DNA of 52,666 nucleotides from an uncultured Verrucomicrobiota bacterium (GTDB lineage: Bacteria; Verrucomicrobiota; Verrucomicrobiia; Verrucomicrobiales; Verrucomicrobiaceae), in the NCBI GenBank assembly GCA_903838675.1, contig CAILZI010000125.1, positions 1 through 52,666 of the forward strand, written 5' to 3'. The position numbers and the translations under genes are program-made. The notes below the pieces were generated by a model. It did not search any database. It saw only the letters and a list, made by a program, of their open reading frames with translations, and had not been told where the DNA came from. This document shows, one piece after another, positions 33,660-42,339 of this stretch; within the stretch, counting starts at the first letter, position 1, and each line of letters opens with the position of its first letter.

Positions 33660-33830
33660 TCCTATTCCACGGCGGGAGGCGCAATCCGTCGTTCCACTCG
33701 CCATGATCGAGGACGAGTTCGAGCAGGAGGACGAGGACGATTTCGCTTCGTCGGAGGGTCTTGACCTTTTGACTCACCCTGCCCCCTTTCCACATTCGTC
33801 ATTCGACATTCCTCCAATCCCCCGTTCTTT
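33660..33830. repeat. gene-free spacer with two dispersed-repeat-like stretches
   Basis: The gap 33625-33881 holds no convincing gene. Around 33700-33750 lies an imperfect tandem GAGGACGA-type tract (GAGGACGAGTTCGAGCAGG then GAGGACGAGGACGA). Around 33785-33820 lies an ATTCGTCATTCGACATTCC stretch, of a kind I associate with short dispersed repeats in Verrucomicrobiota. Both readings are pattern memory and need a genome-wide copy count. Confidence 0.4.
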
Positions 33831-33881
33831 CCCGCTTGAACCTGCCTTTTGGGCGCGTTTAGAACTGTTCTTCCCAACCAC

Positions 33882-34871
33882 ATGATTTTTCTCGCCGATC
33901 TGCCCGCACCCAGCCGCATGGGGGACATCCTCATGGCCTTCCTGAGCATTGTCTTCGAAGGCGCTCCCTACATTCTCATCGGCACAATCTTTTCCGGGAT
34001 CATCGACGCGTTCCTGCCGGCCAAGCTGCTGGACCGTGTGCTGCCGAAGAACAAGGTGCTGGCGACGCTGATCGCGGGTTTTCTGGGGCTGGTGTTTCCG
34101 GTGTGCGAGTGCGCGGTGGTGCCGGTGATCCGGCGGCTGGTGCAGAAGGGCCTTCCCCTTTCCTGCGCGGTGACGTACATGCTGTCCGCGCCCATCATGA
34201 ATCCCATCGTGGCGATCAGCACGCTGACGGCGTTCAAGGAGTTTCAAGGCCTGAGCTGGGCCACGGCGGGCAATGCGACGATGACGATCGCGCGTTTGTC
34301 GCTGGGCTACCTTGTGGCGGTGATCGTGGGCCTCGTGGTGCTGCGCTTCAAGCCGGGCCAGGTGCTGCGGACCAGCATCGCCAACAAGATCGAAAACGCG
34401 GCGGCTGAAGACGATCACGGCCACGTGCATGCGCCTGCCGCGAGTTTTAATGGCAAGCTGGTGCATGCCATGCGCAGTTCCATGCGCGACTTCCTCGACA
34501 CGGCGATGTACTTTGCCATCGGCGTCGTGATCACCTCGGTGTTTAACACCCAGATCAATCAGGGGCTGCTGAACACGGTAGCTGGCAACGACTGGCTGGC
34601 CGTTCCTTCCCTCATGGGACTGGCCATCGTGCTTTCGCTGTGCAGCACTTCGGATGCCTTCATTGCCGCGCCGATGACCGCCTTCTCGATGGCGGCCAAG
34701 CTGGCCTTCCTGGTCTTCGGCCCGATGATGGACATCAAGCTGCTGTTCATGTACTCCAGCGTCTTCCAGCGCAAGGTGGTCGTATCTCTCCTGATCGGTC
34801 TTTTCATCCTCATCGGCCTGCTTTCGGGACCGTGGATGAATCTGGTTCAACATCTTTACATCAAACCCTAA
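33882..34871 (+). CDS. SO_0444-type metal (Cu/Zn) efflux permease
   Basis: 329 aa from ATG at 33882; upstream in-frame starts are inside the repeat-rich gap. Eight or so hydrophobic segments, in the UPF0718/permease family. VFPVCECAVVPVIRRLVQKGLPLSCAVTYMLSAPIMNP has the conserved Cys pair (CEC) near residue 73 and the repeated signature. The second half has LSLCSTSDAFIAAPMTAF. A short His segment (DDHGHVHAP) lies in the central loop. It probably exports zinc or copper. Seven bases before its TIGR03943 partner. Confidence 0.85.
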   Translation: MIFLADLPAPSRMGDILMAFLSIVFEGAPYILIGTIFSGIIDAFLPAKLLDRVLPKNKVLATLIAGFLGLVFPVCECAVVPVIRRLVQKGLPLSCAVTYMLSAPIMNPIVAISTLTAFKEFQGLSWATAGNATMTIARLSLGYLVAVIVGLVVLRFKPGQVLRTSIANKIENAAAEDDHGHVHAPAASFNGKLVHAMRSSMRDFLDTAMYFAIGVVITSVFNTQINQGLLNTVAGNDWLAVPSLMGLAIVLSLCSTSDAFIAAPMTAFSMAAKLAFLVFGPMMDIKLLFMYSSVFQRKVVVSLLIGLFILIGLLSGPWMNLVQHLYIKP

Positions 34872-34877
34872 ACTGCC

Positions 34878-36245
34878 ATGAGTGGAACCCGCACCCTCGT
34901 TCATCTTCTCAGTGTCGCCATGCTCTTCCTTTGGGGCGGTGTGCTGTTGTACTTCTATATCAGTGGTCGTCTTTCGAACTACCTGCCACCGGATGGCATT
35001 TTCCGCCCGATGGTGCTGGTGTCCGGCATCGGCCTGAGCGTGCTGGGCTTGTTCAATCTGCTGACCATGGGAGCTGAGGACGCTGGCTGTGAAGGCCACG
35101 ATCACGGTCACGATGATCATGATCACAAGGATTGCGGGCATGACCACGCGCACAAGCATGGTGACTGTGGCCATGATCACAGCCACGAGCACAAAGAAGG
35201 TGCCTGCGGCCATGACCATGGGCATGAGCACACCCACGAGCATGGGACATGTGAGCATGATCATGATCACAAAGACTGCGGCCACGACCACTCACACGAT
35301 CACGGGACCTGTGGGCACGACCACTCGCACGACCATGCAAAAAAGGAGGGCTGCTGCGGTCATGATCACGGGCACCACCACGCCCATGCCCACAGCCACG
35401 AAGGGCATGCCCATGGGATTCTCGATGAGAGTTCCTGGCCGGGCCGCATTGCGGTGCTTATCATTCTTGCTGCACCGCTGTCCTGGGCTGCGCTTTCTTC
35501 ACCGGACCGTTACAGTTCGAATGCCATCGTGAACAAGGGGCTCTACGACCCGAACTACAAGGACACTTCGCGTGCCGAGCAGTTCTCGCTGCAAAACAAA
35601 TCCAAGACCGCGGCGAAGCCAGGTGCGGCCACCACGACGGAAATCGTCACTGCCGAGAAGGCGGCCGATCTTCCTCCCGCCATGGTCAGCCCCCAGACTC
35701 TCGGAGCTGCTGGAGCCCCCGCAAAGCCTGCCAACACGCCGCCGCCAGGAGTCGCTGTGGCCTCTGCGGCCAATGCGGAAACCAAGACACCGCCGAAAAA
35801 CATTCCGCCGCCCGCGCAAGCCTCGAAGAGCTACGGCACCTTCACCCTCGAAGACCTCAAGAAACAGGTGCCGATGAGCAAGGATGGCAACTTCATCCTC
35901 GAAGTGCCTGAGCTGTACTACACCGGCGGCGATGTCGAAGTGCAGAAGGTGCTGACGGGGCAGATGGTCGAGACGGTGGCGCAGATCCTGCCGGAGAAAG
36001 TGAACAATGCTGACGGCCACCGCCTGCGCATCTTCCGCATGCTGGTCCAGTGCTGTGCAGCGGATGCACGCCCCTACTCTGTGCCGCTCGATTTCGGCAA
36101 GAAAGCGCCCGAGTTCAAAGACATGACATGGGTGAAGGTCGTCGGCAAAATGGGCTACAAAAAGGAGGGGACGCAGACCGTCCCCATCATTGAGGCGACC
36201 AAGGTGGAAGAGACCACCGCGCCGGATAATGCGATGATTTACTGA
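34878..36245 (+). CDS. TIGR03943-family permease partner with giant His/Asp/Cys-rich tract
   Basis: 455 aa. Two N-terminal transmembrane segments ([42 protein letters not shown]) are followed at residues 70-180 by a repetitive metal-binding tract built from units such as CGHDHSHEH and HDHGH, with more than 40 His. A third membrane segment ([16 protein letters not shown]), an Ala/Pro-rich linker and a C-terminal domain follow ([31 protein letters not shown]). The C-terminal part matches TIGR03943, the partner of this permease type. The tract probably stores or funnels zinc or nickel. It is much longer than in usual family members. Confidence 0.82.
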   Translation: MSGTRTLVHLLSVAMLFLWGGVLLYFYISGRLSNYLPPDGIFRPMVLVSGIGLSVLGLFNLLTMGAEDAGCEGHDHGHDDHDHKDCGHDHAHKHGDCGHDHSHEHKEGACGHDHGHEHTHEHGTCEHDHDHKDCGHDHSHDHGTCGHDHSHDHAKKEGCCGHDHGHHHAHAHSHEGHAHGILDESSWPGRIAVLIILAAPLSWAALSSPDRYSSNAIVNKGLYDPNYKDTSRAEQFSLQNKSKTAAKPGAATTTEIVTAEKAADLPPAMVSPQTLGAAGAPAKPANTPPPGVAVASAANAETKTPPKNIPPPAQASKSYGTFTLEDLKKQVPMSKDGNFILEVPELYYTGGDVEVQKVLTGQMVETVAQILPEKVNNADGHRLRIFRMLVQCCAADARPYSVPLDFGKKAPEFKDMTWVKVVGKMGYKKEGTQTVPIIEATKVEETTAPDNAMIY

Positions 36246-36277
36246 GGCGGGGCTGCGTGGCATGCGCCGCGTCAGAT

Positions 36278-36485
36278 GGTAGGGATGCGCTGTGCGCGTC
36301 CCTGGAATTCCTCTTCCTAGCGCGGGCTGCTGAGTCAAAGCACTCCCCCCTTTCAAGAGATCCCGCCCCACCGGGTCGCGTTACGCCGGAGCCTGCCTTT
36401 CCACGCGCCAAGGACGGCGGACCTTTTTAAGCGCCTGCGACGCCACAGACCCATAGCTTCGGCCCCGGCGCAGCGGGGCCCTACC
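36278..36485. repeat. inverted REP-like pair (REPIN-like)
   Basis: A 25-base unit GGTAGGG-ATGCGCTGTGCGC-GTCCC begins at 36278, and a matching unit lies on the opposite strand ending at 36485 (GGTAGGG-CCCCGCTGCGCCG-GGGCC). Each is itself an imperfect hairpin. About 155 bases separate them. The pair fills most of the gap between the metal permease operon and the Ldh-type gene; I see no gene in 36246-36529. Confidence 0.5.
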
Positions 36486-36529
36486 TGCCTGAGGCATGCG
36501 TTGCGCCGGATGCTTGTCCTAACGTCTGC

Positions 36530-37654
36530 TTAGGGCACGTCATAGGTGCCCAAGGCCGCGACATCGAAGCGTGGCAGGCCGGCTTCATCGGCGATCTCGT
36601 TGAGGGCTTCGACTTCGGCGGTGCTGAAGAGGAGGCCGCCGGCTTTAGCGGTGTGGGCGGCGTTTTGGGCTTCGGGCTGGCCGGGGAGCATGCAGGCTTC
36701 GTTGCCGTGGCCGAGGATGTCGCCGATCACGGCTTTGATGTTCTCATTGAAGTTGCGGCCGTTGGAGAAGAGGCCGGTGCTGATGGCATCGGGGTGGATG
36801 ACCTGGAAGTAGAAGGATGAGGTGCGCTTCTCGCCTGCTGGGAAGGGTTTGGATTTGATGTCCGGGTGGGCACCACCGCCGCGCAGGGTGGGCAGGCCAC
36901 CGCCGATCATGCCGCCCATGACTTCGATGAGGAGGGAGAGGCCGTAGCCTTTGTGCGCGCCGAAGGGCAGCAGCCAGGCGGCTTCATTCGCATCAGTGGT
37001 CGGTTTGCCAGCGGCATCCACGGCAGCGCCGGGAGGGAGCGGCTTGCCTTCGCGCTTGAGCTGCTGCACGCGGCCCATGGCCACGGTGGAGGTAGCCCAG
37101 TCGATGACGATGGGGAAGCCACAGGCATCCTGCGTGGGGAGGCCCCAGGAGTGGGGATTGGTGCCCAGCACGGGGAACTTGCCACCGAAGGGAACCACTT
37201 CGCCAAGGGTGGAGGTGCAGTTGGTGTAGGCGATGTAGCCTTTCTTGGCTGCGTCCATCACGTAGCCGCCGCCCCAGAGGTAGTGGAAGGCATTGTCCAC
37301 GCTGACCTGGCCGATGCCGTACTTGTCGGCCATCTCCATGCAGCGCTCCATGGCGCTGAAGGCCACGCTCTGGCCGAGCTTGAGCTTGCCATCCCAGGCT
37401 TCGCTGGCAGCGAAGGGCTTCTTAATGACTTCGATCTCTGCGCCCGGTTTGCAGCCACCGGTGGCGCTGCCAAAGAGATGATCGAGATGCAGGGCCTTGA
37501 TGGCGTTGTGTGTGCGGATGCCATGAGCGGAGGCCATTTCGCAAAACCGTGCGCCATCCTCTGCCTCGGCCTGGGTGTAGCCACGATGCTGGTAGGCGGC
37601 GCGGACGAGGGCGTTGTGGGCTTCAGTGGGGACGATGTGGTAGGTGGTGGGCAT
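36530..37654 (-). CDS. Ldh-family (malate/L-lactate/ureidoglycolate) dehydrogenase
   Basis: 374 aa from ATG at 37654 (MPTTYHIVPTEAHNALVRAAY); the longer frame to 37744 covers a terminator. Family motifs of the NAD(P)-dependent Ldh2/YiaK type are GIRTHNAIKALHLDHLF (His), GIGQVSVDNAFHYLWGGGYV, NCTSTLGEVVPFGGKFPVLGTNPHSWGLP, DWATSTVAMGRV and LLPFGAHKGYGLSLLIEVMGG (the Lys of HKGYGL). It oxidises a 2-hydroxy acid such as malate, lactate or a 2,3-diketo-gulonate type acid. No obvious operon partner. Confidence 0.9.
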   Translation of the reverse strand: MPTTYHIVPTEAHNALVRAAYQHRGYTQAEAEDGARFCEMASAHGIRTHNAIKALHLDHLFGSATGGCKPGAEIEVIKKPFAASEAWDGKLKLGQSVAFSAMERCMEMADKYGIGQVSVDNAFHYLWGGGYVMDAAKKGYIAYTNCTSTLGEVVPFGGKFPVLGTNPHSWGLPTQDACGFPIVIDWATSTVAMGRVQQLKREGKPLPPGAAVDAAGKPTTDANEAAWLLPFGAHKGYGLSLLIEVMGGMIGGGLPTLRGGGAHPDIKSKPFPAGEKRTSSFYFQVIHPDAISTGLFSNGRNFNENIKAVIGDILGHGNEACMLPGQPEAQNAAHTAKAGGLLFSTAEVEALNEIADEAGLPRFDVAALGTYDVP

Positions 37655-37699
37655 GGTTGGCGGATATTGGAGCATCCGCCCGGACACGCAAGAAGCAGA

Positions 37700-37732
37700 A
37701 ATAAAGAAGGCTCCGCTCTTGCGAGCGGAGCC
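37700..37732 (-). terminator. Rho-independent terminator with GCAA tetraloop
   Basis: On the minus strand GGCTCCGCTC and GAGCGGAGCC form a perfect 10-bp stem around a GCAA loop (GNRA class), at 37709-37732. It is followed by a T-rich run (TTCTTTATTTC). It lies 40 bases past the stop of the cytochrome gene 37772-38128, which it should terminate. The clearest terminator in the window. Confidence 0.85.
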
Positions 37733-37771
37733 TCCGAAAGTCACGGCAGAGCAGAGGCCGTGGAGCCGTGC

Positions 37772-38128
37772 TTATTTGGCGGCGGGCTTGAAGACGTCGT
37801 GGCAGGCCTTGCAGTTGTTGGCCTTCTTGAATTCACTGACGCCAGCGGCGTCCTTGGCCTTCACCTTTTGCAGTGCGCCGACCAAGGCTTTGCACTTTTC
37901 CACCCAGGCGGCCTTTTCGCCACGCGGCGGTGTGGCGGCGCAGATGGCCTGCACGCACTTGATCAGGGAGTCGAGCTCGGCGTCGGTGGCTTCACCTTTG
38001 CCGACCTTCTTGGCGACGGCGTCTTCGGGTTTCCAATTCTTCTTCATCGCGCCTTTGATGAGGTCGTCGGCGGAAGCGGTGCTGAGGGCGAAGGCAAGGC
38101 AAAGGAGGGAGAGGGCTGTCTTCTTCAT
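37772..38128 (-). CDS. small secreted monoheme c-type cytochrome
   Basis: 118 aa with a signal peptide (MKKTALSLLCLAFALSTASA). A single CKACH heme motif sits near residue 108, close to the C-terminus, as in the cytochrome c' (four-helix) arrangement. The Lys-rich helices fit a helical bundle. Additional Cys at about residues 58, 63 and 80 are unusual. It is probably a periplasmic electron carrier or gas-binding protein. Monocistronic, ending in the terminator at 37700-37732. Confidence 0.75.
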   Translation of the reverse strand: MKKTALSLLCLAFALSTASADDLIKGAMKKNWKPEDAVAKKVGKGEATDAELDSLIKCVQAICAATPPRGEKAAWVEKCKALVGALQKVKAKDAAGVSEFKKANNCKACHDVFKPAAK

Positions 38129-38422
38129 GTGATGTCTGACGGGTATGATGATGTGGTGTTATTGAGGAGAATGGCCGCAGCGCGCACGGCGTTGTAAAAA
38201 CGCAGTTCAAGCAGTTCTTTTACCAACAGCCGAGTGCATTATTTTCAACTCCATGTTTTTAAGTGAGCCTCACGCTTTGAGTCAATGATGGAATCGCATG
38301 CGGTTCATTCTATTTCACCTTATCAGGCGCAGCGACAGCATCTTGGGCTTTGTCCATACATTCTTCTTTAAAACTCGGCGCGAGATTGGCGGTTTGACTG
38401 CGTTTTACGCCGCCTCCAGCCC

Positions 38423-41400
38423 ATGAAACTCCTTCTTCTCCCTCTCTTCCTGCTTGGCAGCCTGGCCGCTGCTGCAGACACCGAACTGCTGATCCAACTG
38501 GGACTCAATGACAAAGAAACCACCGTCTGGGACGGCTCCATCACGGTGACGCCCGGCGAGGTGCTGGAGGTCAGCGGCTACCGCTTTGAGCAGCGGGACG
38601 TGATCAAGGGTAAAAACGCCTGGCAGGCCAGCAGCCGCACGCCCGTGGGCGCGAATGCGAAGGCGCGTGGCAACAATCCGAAGAAGATCGGCGGGATGGC
38701 CAGACAGCTCGGCCCGATTTTTGAAAACGGGGTGTTTGTGAAGCTGAAAGACATCACGCCGGAAAGCAGCGTGGAGGTCACCACCGCGCAGGGGAAGGTG
38801 TCCTTTAAAATTGCCGATGTGAAACCCGGCGAGGTGCTGGATCTGCTGGAGGGACGGGTGGCGGTGCAGCACACGGCCTTCAATCTGCGCAAGATGTCAC
38901 CCGAACGCACGGACGATGACTTCCCTGCTCTGGCCCTGGGTCCGGATGGCCACGGCTTCCTGGTCTATCAGAGCTTCACCCCGGGTCTGGACCGTGATGA
39001 ACGTGCGAAGCGCTGGGACAATGAGCCAGAGGATCTCGCCTTCCTAGGACAGCCTGTGGGCGGCGACCAGCTCTGGCTGCACCTGCGCAAAACCAACAAG
39101 TGGGAAGATGAGCGCGTGGCCGTCACGGAACCCGGACGGGACGTCTACAAATCTGCCGTGGCGGTGGATGGCAAAGGCGGCGCATGGATCGTGTGGAGCG
39201 AGCGCGTGGACGGGAACTTTGAGATCCTCACCCGCCATTTTGCGGATGGAAAACTCGGCCCCGTGGAAAACCTCTCCAAGTCCCCCGGAAACGATCTCAG
39301 CCCGGTGATCGCACATTCGACCAAGGACACCGTGATGGTGGCGTGGATGGCCGCGCATGAGGGCAAGTTTGAGATCCGCACCCGAACCAACGAAGTGGGA
39401 GCCTGGGCACCGCCGCAGACCGTTTCCAAGAGCGGCGGCAACTGCTGGAACCCCTCCCTCAGCACCGATCCACGTGCCGCCGGCAGCGGGCAGTTTGCGC
39501 TGGCCTGGGACAGTTATGAGAAGGGCGACTACGACATCTGGCTCTGCATTCTGGAAGCCGACGGCAACGGGCCCTTCAAACCGATGCCGGTGGCAAACAC
39601 TGCGCAGTATGAGGCGCGTGCCTCGGTGGCGTATGATCACCAAGGTGCCGTTTGGGTCGCGTTTGAAAAGAGTGGTGCCACCTGGGGCAAGGACTGGGGT
39701 GCCTACGATGGCAACGACGGCATTCCTTTGTACCGCAATCGTGAGATCGGCATTGCAGTGTGGGACGGCAAGGCGTGGCAGGAACCGGAGGCGAAAATCG
39801 CGGACGCACTGCCCGGAGCTGTGGCCGCCCGAGGACGTGGCAAGGGCAAAGGCAAGGGACGCGGTGCCGATGTGACGGCCCCTGCGCCGCCCAAGACTCC
39901 TGAAGTGGCCGATGGCCTGGCCTTCGAACAGCCTGCGGTGCGCAAAGGTGCGCCGGGGGCGCATGCAGAGGCCACCGGCCCGCAAACCTACAACAATCTG
40001 GGCCGCATCATTTGCGATGCCGAGGGCCGCATCTGGCTCATCGCCCGCACACGCCTGAACAGCTTTCGCGGTCCCTTGGGCAGTGCCTGGGGCAGCGTGG
40101 CGGCGTATCTCGATGGCGCGGAGTGGGTGGGCCCCATCACGATTCCCCACAGTGACAATCTGATGTACAATCTCCCTGCGCTCGCGGCCGGCCCCAAGAT
40201 GCTCTTCGTCGCGCACAGCAGCGATCACCGATTGGACCGCATGAACGAGTTCAACCGAGCCAGGAATCCGGGTGGCAAGGGCGGCAATGCCGCGCTGGAT
40301 GCGACCAAGGACCCCTTTGACAACGATGTCTATTTCAGCCGCCTCGGCACCGTGGGCCCGCTGAAAGCGCATGCGCTCAAGCCTCTTAATGAAGCACCGC
40401 AGGACAATCCCGCGCCGAGCAAGCGCACGCAGGCCGAGCGCTCCGAACTCAGCGCCATTCGCGGCTACCGCTCCACCATCGGCGGCACGGAGCGGCAGAT
40501 CCTGCGCGGTGAATTCCACCGCCACACGGAGATCAGCGGAGACGGCGCGAATGACGGCCCGCTGGAGGACATGTGGCGCTACGCCATTGATGCCGCGTCC
40601 ATGGACTGGATCGGCAATGGCGACCATGACAACGGCAACGGCCGTGAATACACCTGGTGGCTGACGCAGAAGACGACGGACGCGTTTTTCCTGCCGAAGA
40701 AGTTCACGCCCATGTTCAGCTACGAGCGCAGCGTGGTGTATCCCGAAGGGCACCGCAATGTGGTCTTCGCCCAGCGCGGTGTGCGCACCCTGCCCCGCCT
40801 GCCCCTGAGCGATGTGCGCGTGCATGAGCCCGCGCCGGACACGAACATGCTCTACAAGTACCTCAAGAAATTCAACGGCGTCTGCGCCAGCCACACCAGC
40901 GTGGGCAACATGGGCACCGACTGGCGCAACTGGGACGGCGAATTTGAGCCGATGGTGGAGATCTACCAAGGTGCACGCCAGAACTACGAGTATCCCGGCT
41001 GCCCGCGCTGCCCCACGGAGAACGACGCCATCGGCGGCTGGGAGCCCGGCGGCTGGGTGTGTGACGCCTTTGCCAAAGGCTACAAGTTCAGCTTTGAAAG
41101 CAGCAGCGACCACGGCAGCACGCACATCAGCTACGCGATGATCCTTGCTGAGGACTACAGCCGTGAAGGCATCCTCAAAGCCATGAAGCAGCGCCACACC
41201 TACGGTGCCACGGACAACATCATCGCCGACAGCCGCAGCAAGGCCGCCGATGGCAAGGAGCACATGATGGGAGACGAGTTCGCTGTGAAGGGCGCACCCA
41301 CGATCACGCTAAAACTCATCGGCACCATGCCGTTTGAGAAAGTGACGCTGATCAAAGACAATGTGGAGATCCCCATGAACGCGCCGAAGGAAAAGGAGAT

Positions 41401-41521
41401 CAACCTCACCTGGACCGATCCGAAGCCTGAGAAGGGCAAGACGAGCTACTACTACTTCCGGGGTGAACAGACGAACGGAGAACTGGTGTGGGTGTCGCCG
41501 ATGTGGATCACTTTGGAATGA
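38423..41521 (+). CDS. very large secreted PHP-like metallohydrolase with beta-rich N-terminal region
   Basis: 1032 aa with a signal peptide (MKLLLLPLFLLGSLAAA). Residues 20-160 form a beta-rich domain. Residues 165-480 resemble propeller blades (AVAVDGKGGAWIVWSERVDGNFEIL; QFALAWDSYEKGDYDIWLC). A Lys/Gly-rich linker (RGRGKGKGKGRG) near 472-484 follows. A C-terminal PHP/DUF3604-like domain begins at about residue 690: GEFHRHTEISGDG (HxH-type ligands), IGNGDHDNGNG, FSYERSVVYPEGHRNVVF, ASHTS, EIYQGARQNYE and SSSDHGSTHISYAM. CehA/McbA-type relatives are metal-dependent esterases. Substrate unknown. No operon partner. Confidence 0.72.
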   Translation: MKLLLLPLFLLGSLAAAADTELLIQLGLNDKETTVWDGSITVTPGEVLEVSGYRFEQRDVIKGKNAWQASSRTPVGANAKARGNNPKKIGGMARQLGPIFENGVFVKLKDITPESSVEVTTAQGKVSFKIADVKPGEVLDLLEGRVAVQHTAFNLRKMSPERTDDDFPALALGPDGHGFLVYQSFTPGLDRDERAKRWDNEPEDLAFLGQPVGGDQLWLHLRKTNKWEDERVAVTEPGRDVYKSAVAVDGKGGAWIVWSERVDGNFEILTRHFADGKLGPVENLSKSPGNDLSPVIAHSTKDTVMVAWMAAHEGKFEIRTRTNEVGAWAPPQTVSKSGGNCWNPSLSTDPRAAGSGQFALAWDSYEKGDYDIWLCILEADGNGPFKPMPVANTAQYEARASVAYDHQGAVWVAFEKSGATWGKDWGAYDGNDGIPLYRNREIGIAVWDGKAWQEPEAKIADALPGAVAARGRGKGKGKGRGADVTAPAPPKTPEVADGLAFEQPAVRKGAPGAHAEATGPQTYNNLGRIICDAEGRIWLIARTRLNSFRGPLGSAWGSVAAYLDGAEWVGPITIPHSDNLMYNLPALAAGPKMLFVAHSSDHRLDRMNEFNRARNPGGKGGNAALDATKDPFDNDVYFSRLGTVGPLKAHALKPLNEAPQDNPAPSKRTQAERSELSAIRGYRSTIGGTERQILRGEFHRHTEISGDGANDGPLEDMWRYAIDAASMDWIGNGDHDNGNGREYTWWLTQKTTDAFFLPKKFTPMFSYERSVVYPEGHRNVVFAQRGVRTLPRLPLSDVRVHEPAPDTNMLYKYLKKFNGVCASHTSVGNMGTDWRNWDGEFEPMVEIYQGARQNYEYPGCPRCPTENDAIGGWEPGGWVCDAFAKGYKFSFESSSDHGSTHISYAMILAEDYSREGILKAMKQRHTYGATDNIIADSRSKAADGKEHMMGDEFAVKGAPTITLKLIGTMPFEKVTLIKDNVEIPMNAPKEKEINLTWTDPKPEKGKTSYYYFRGEQTNGELVWVSPMWITLE

Positions 41522-41557
41522 GGAAGGCCCGAGAAATGAAGCTTGCAGGCTCCCCAT

Positions 41558-41572
41558 CGCCCTCCTAGGGCG
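41558..41572. terminator. weak hairpin after the PHP-like gene
   Basis: CGCCCT and AGGGCG with loop CCT form a 6-bp stem, 37 bases past the preceding stop. No T-run follows, so its role as a terminator is uncertain. Confidence 0.3.
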
Positions 41573-41604
41573 TTAGGCTATGAGTCATCTCCCCTAGCAA
41601 CAGC

Positions 41605-42339
41605 ATGAACGTTTGTCCCCACGATAATTGGGAGTCCTATTCTTACAGCACCGACAACGGACCTGTGATTGTTGGATTCCACACGGAATCGAACAAGGTG
41701 GAGCAGAGCAAGTATCCATTGTGTGCTCGTGTTTTGATCACCATTAAAGCCCCTAACCACAACGGAGGCCCATCCAATGACGAAGCTCAAATTCTGTGGG
41801 ACATGGAGGATCGTTTGGTGGAGTTGTTAAACGCCAAGAATGTGCCTTGCTTGTTGCTAGGACGTTTGACACACAGCGGCACAAGGGAGTTGGTTTTCCA
41901 GGTTGCTGACTATGCCCCGTTCCGCCCACCCGTCGGACTTTGGATGGGAGAGCATGACGACTATGAGACCGATGTTTCAGAGCACGATGGCTGGGACTTT
42001 TTCTTTGAGTCTGTATGGCCGTCCGAAACTTCATGGGAGCTCATCACGGACCGTCGAGTGGTGGACAACCTTGTGAAGTCAGGGAGTGACCCATCGAAGC
42101 CTCATTCGCTGGAGTTTGTCTTTCGTGGGGACCCAGAGGGCCTGCAGCAGATGCAGGCAGTCCTGGCAGCCAAAGACTACTCCCTGCTGGAGTTGTCGGC
42201 CGAGGAATCTCGATTGGTCATGGCCCGCAGCATGCCCTTGGATGTCGGGGCGATTTTCAGAGAGAGCCTTTCGCATCGGGAAGAATGCCTTCGTTTGAAC
42301 ATTGAGTATGACGGGTGGGGAGCGTCTGTGCAATCATGA
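41605..42339 (+). CDS. DUF695 plus RraB-like protein
   Basis: 244 aa, no signal peptide, cytoplasmic. The N-terminal half starts WESYSYSTDNGPVIVGFHTE and continues YPLCARVLITIKAP, the DUF695 pattern. The C-terminal part (HSLEFVFRGDPEGLQQMQAVLAAKDYSLLEL) resembles the RraB ribonuclease E inhibitor family; DUF695-RraB fusions are known. Codon and base use look slightly less GC-rich than neighbouring genes, which may indicate transfer (impression only). Its stop overlaps the next start by 4 bases. Confidence 0.65.
   Translation: MNVCPHDNWESYSYSTDNGPVIVGFHTESNKVEQSKYPLCARVLITIKAPNHNGGPSNDEAQILWDMEDRLVELLNAKNVPCLLLGRLTHSGTRELVFQVADYAPFRPPVGLWMGEHDDYETDVSEHDGWDFFFESVWPSETSWELITDRRVVDNLVKSGSDPSKPHSLEFVFRGDPEGLQQMQAVLAAKDYSLLELSAEESRLVMARSMPLDVGAIFRESLSHREECLRLNIEYDGWGASVQS

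Noticed and set aside
33774..35291. 505-aa minus-strand frame rich in His, Arg and Asp
   Set aside because: It is the antisense of the repetitive His-rich permease partner and the permease gene; both plus-strand frames have family motifs.
35084..35420. Repetitive DNA that might suggest a CRISPR-like or tandem array
   Set aside because: The repeats are codon-level His/Asp/Cys repeats in an intact reading frame without spacers.
39044..41263. 739-aa minus-strand frame
   Set aside because: Antisense of the PHP-like gene in a GC-rich region; composition is Ala/Val/His-biased without motifs.
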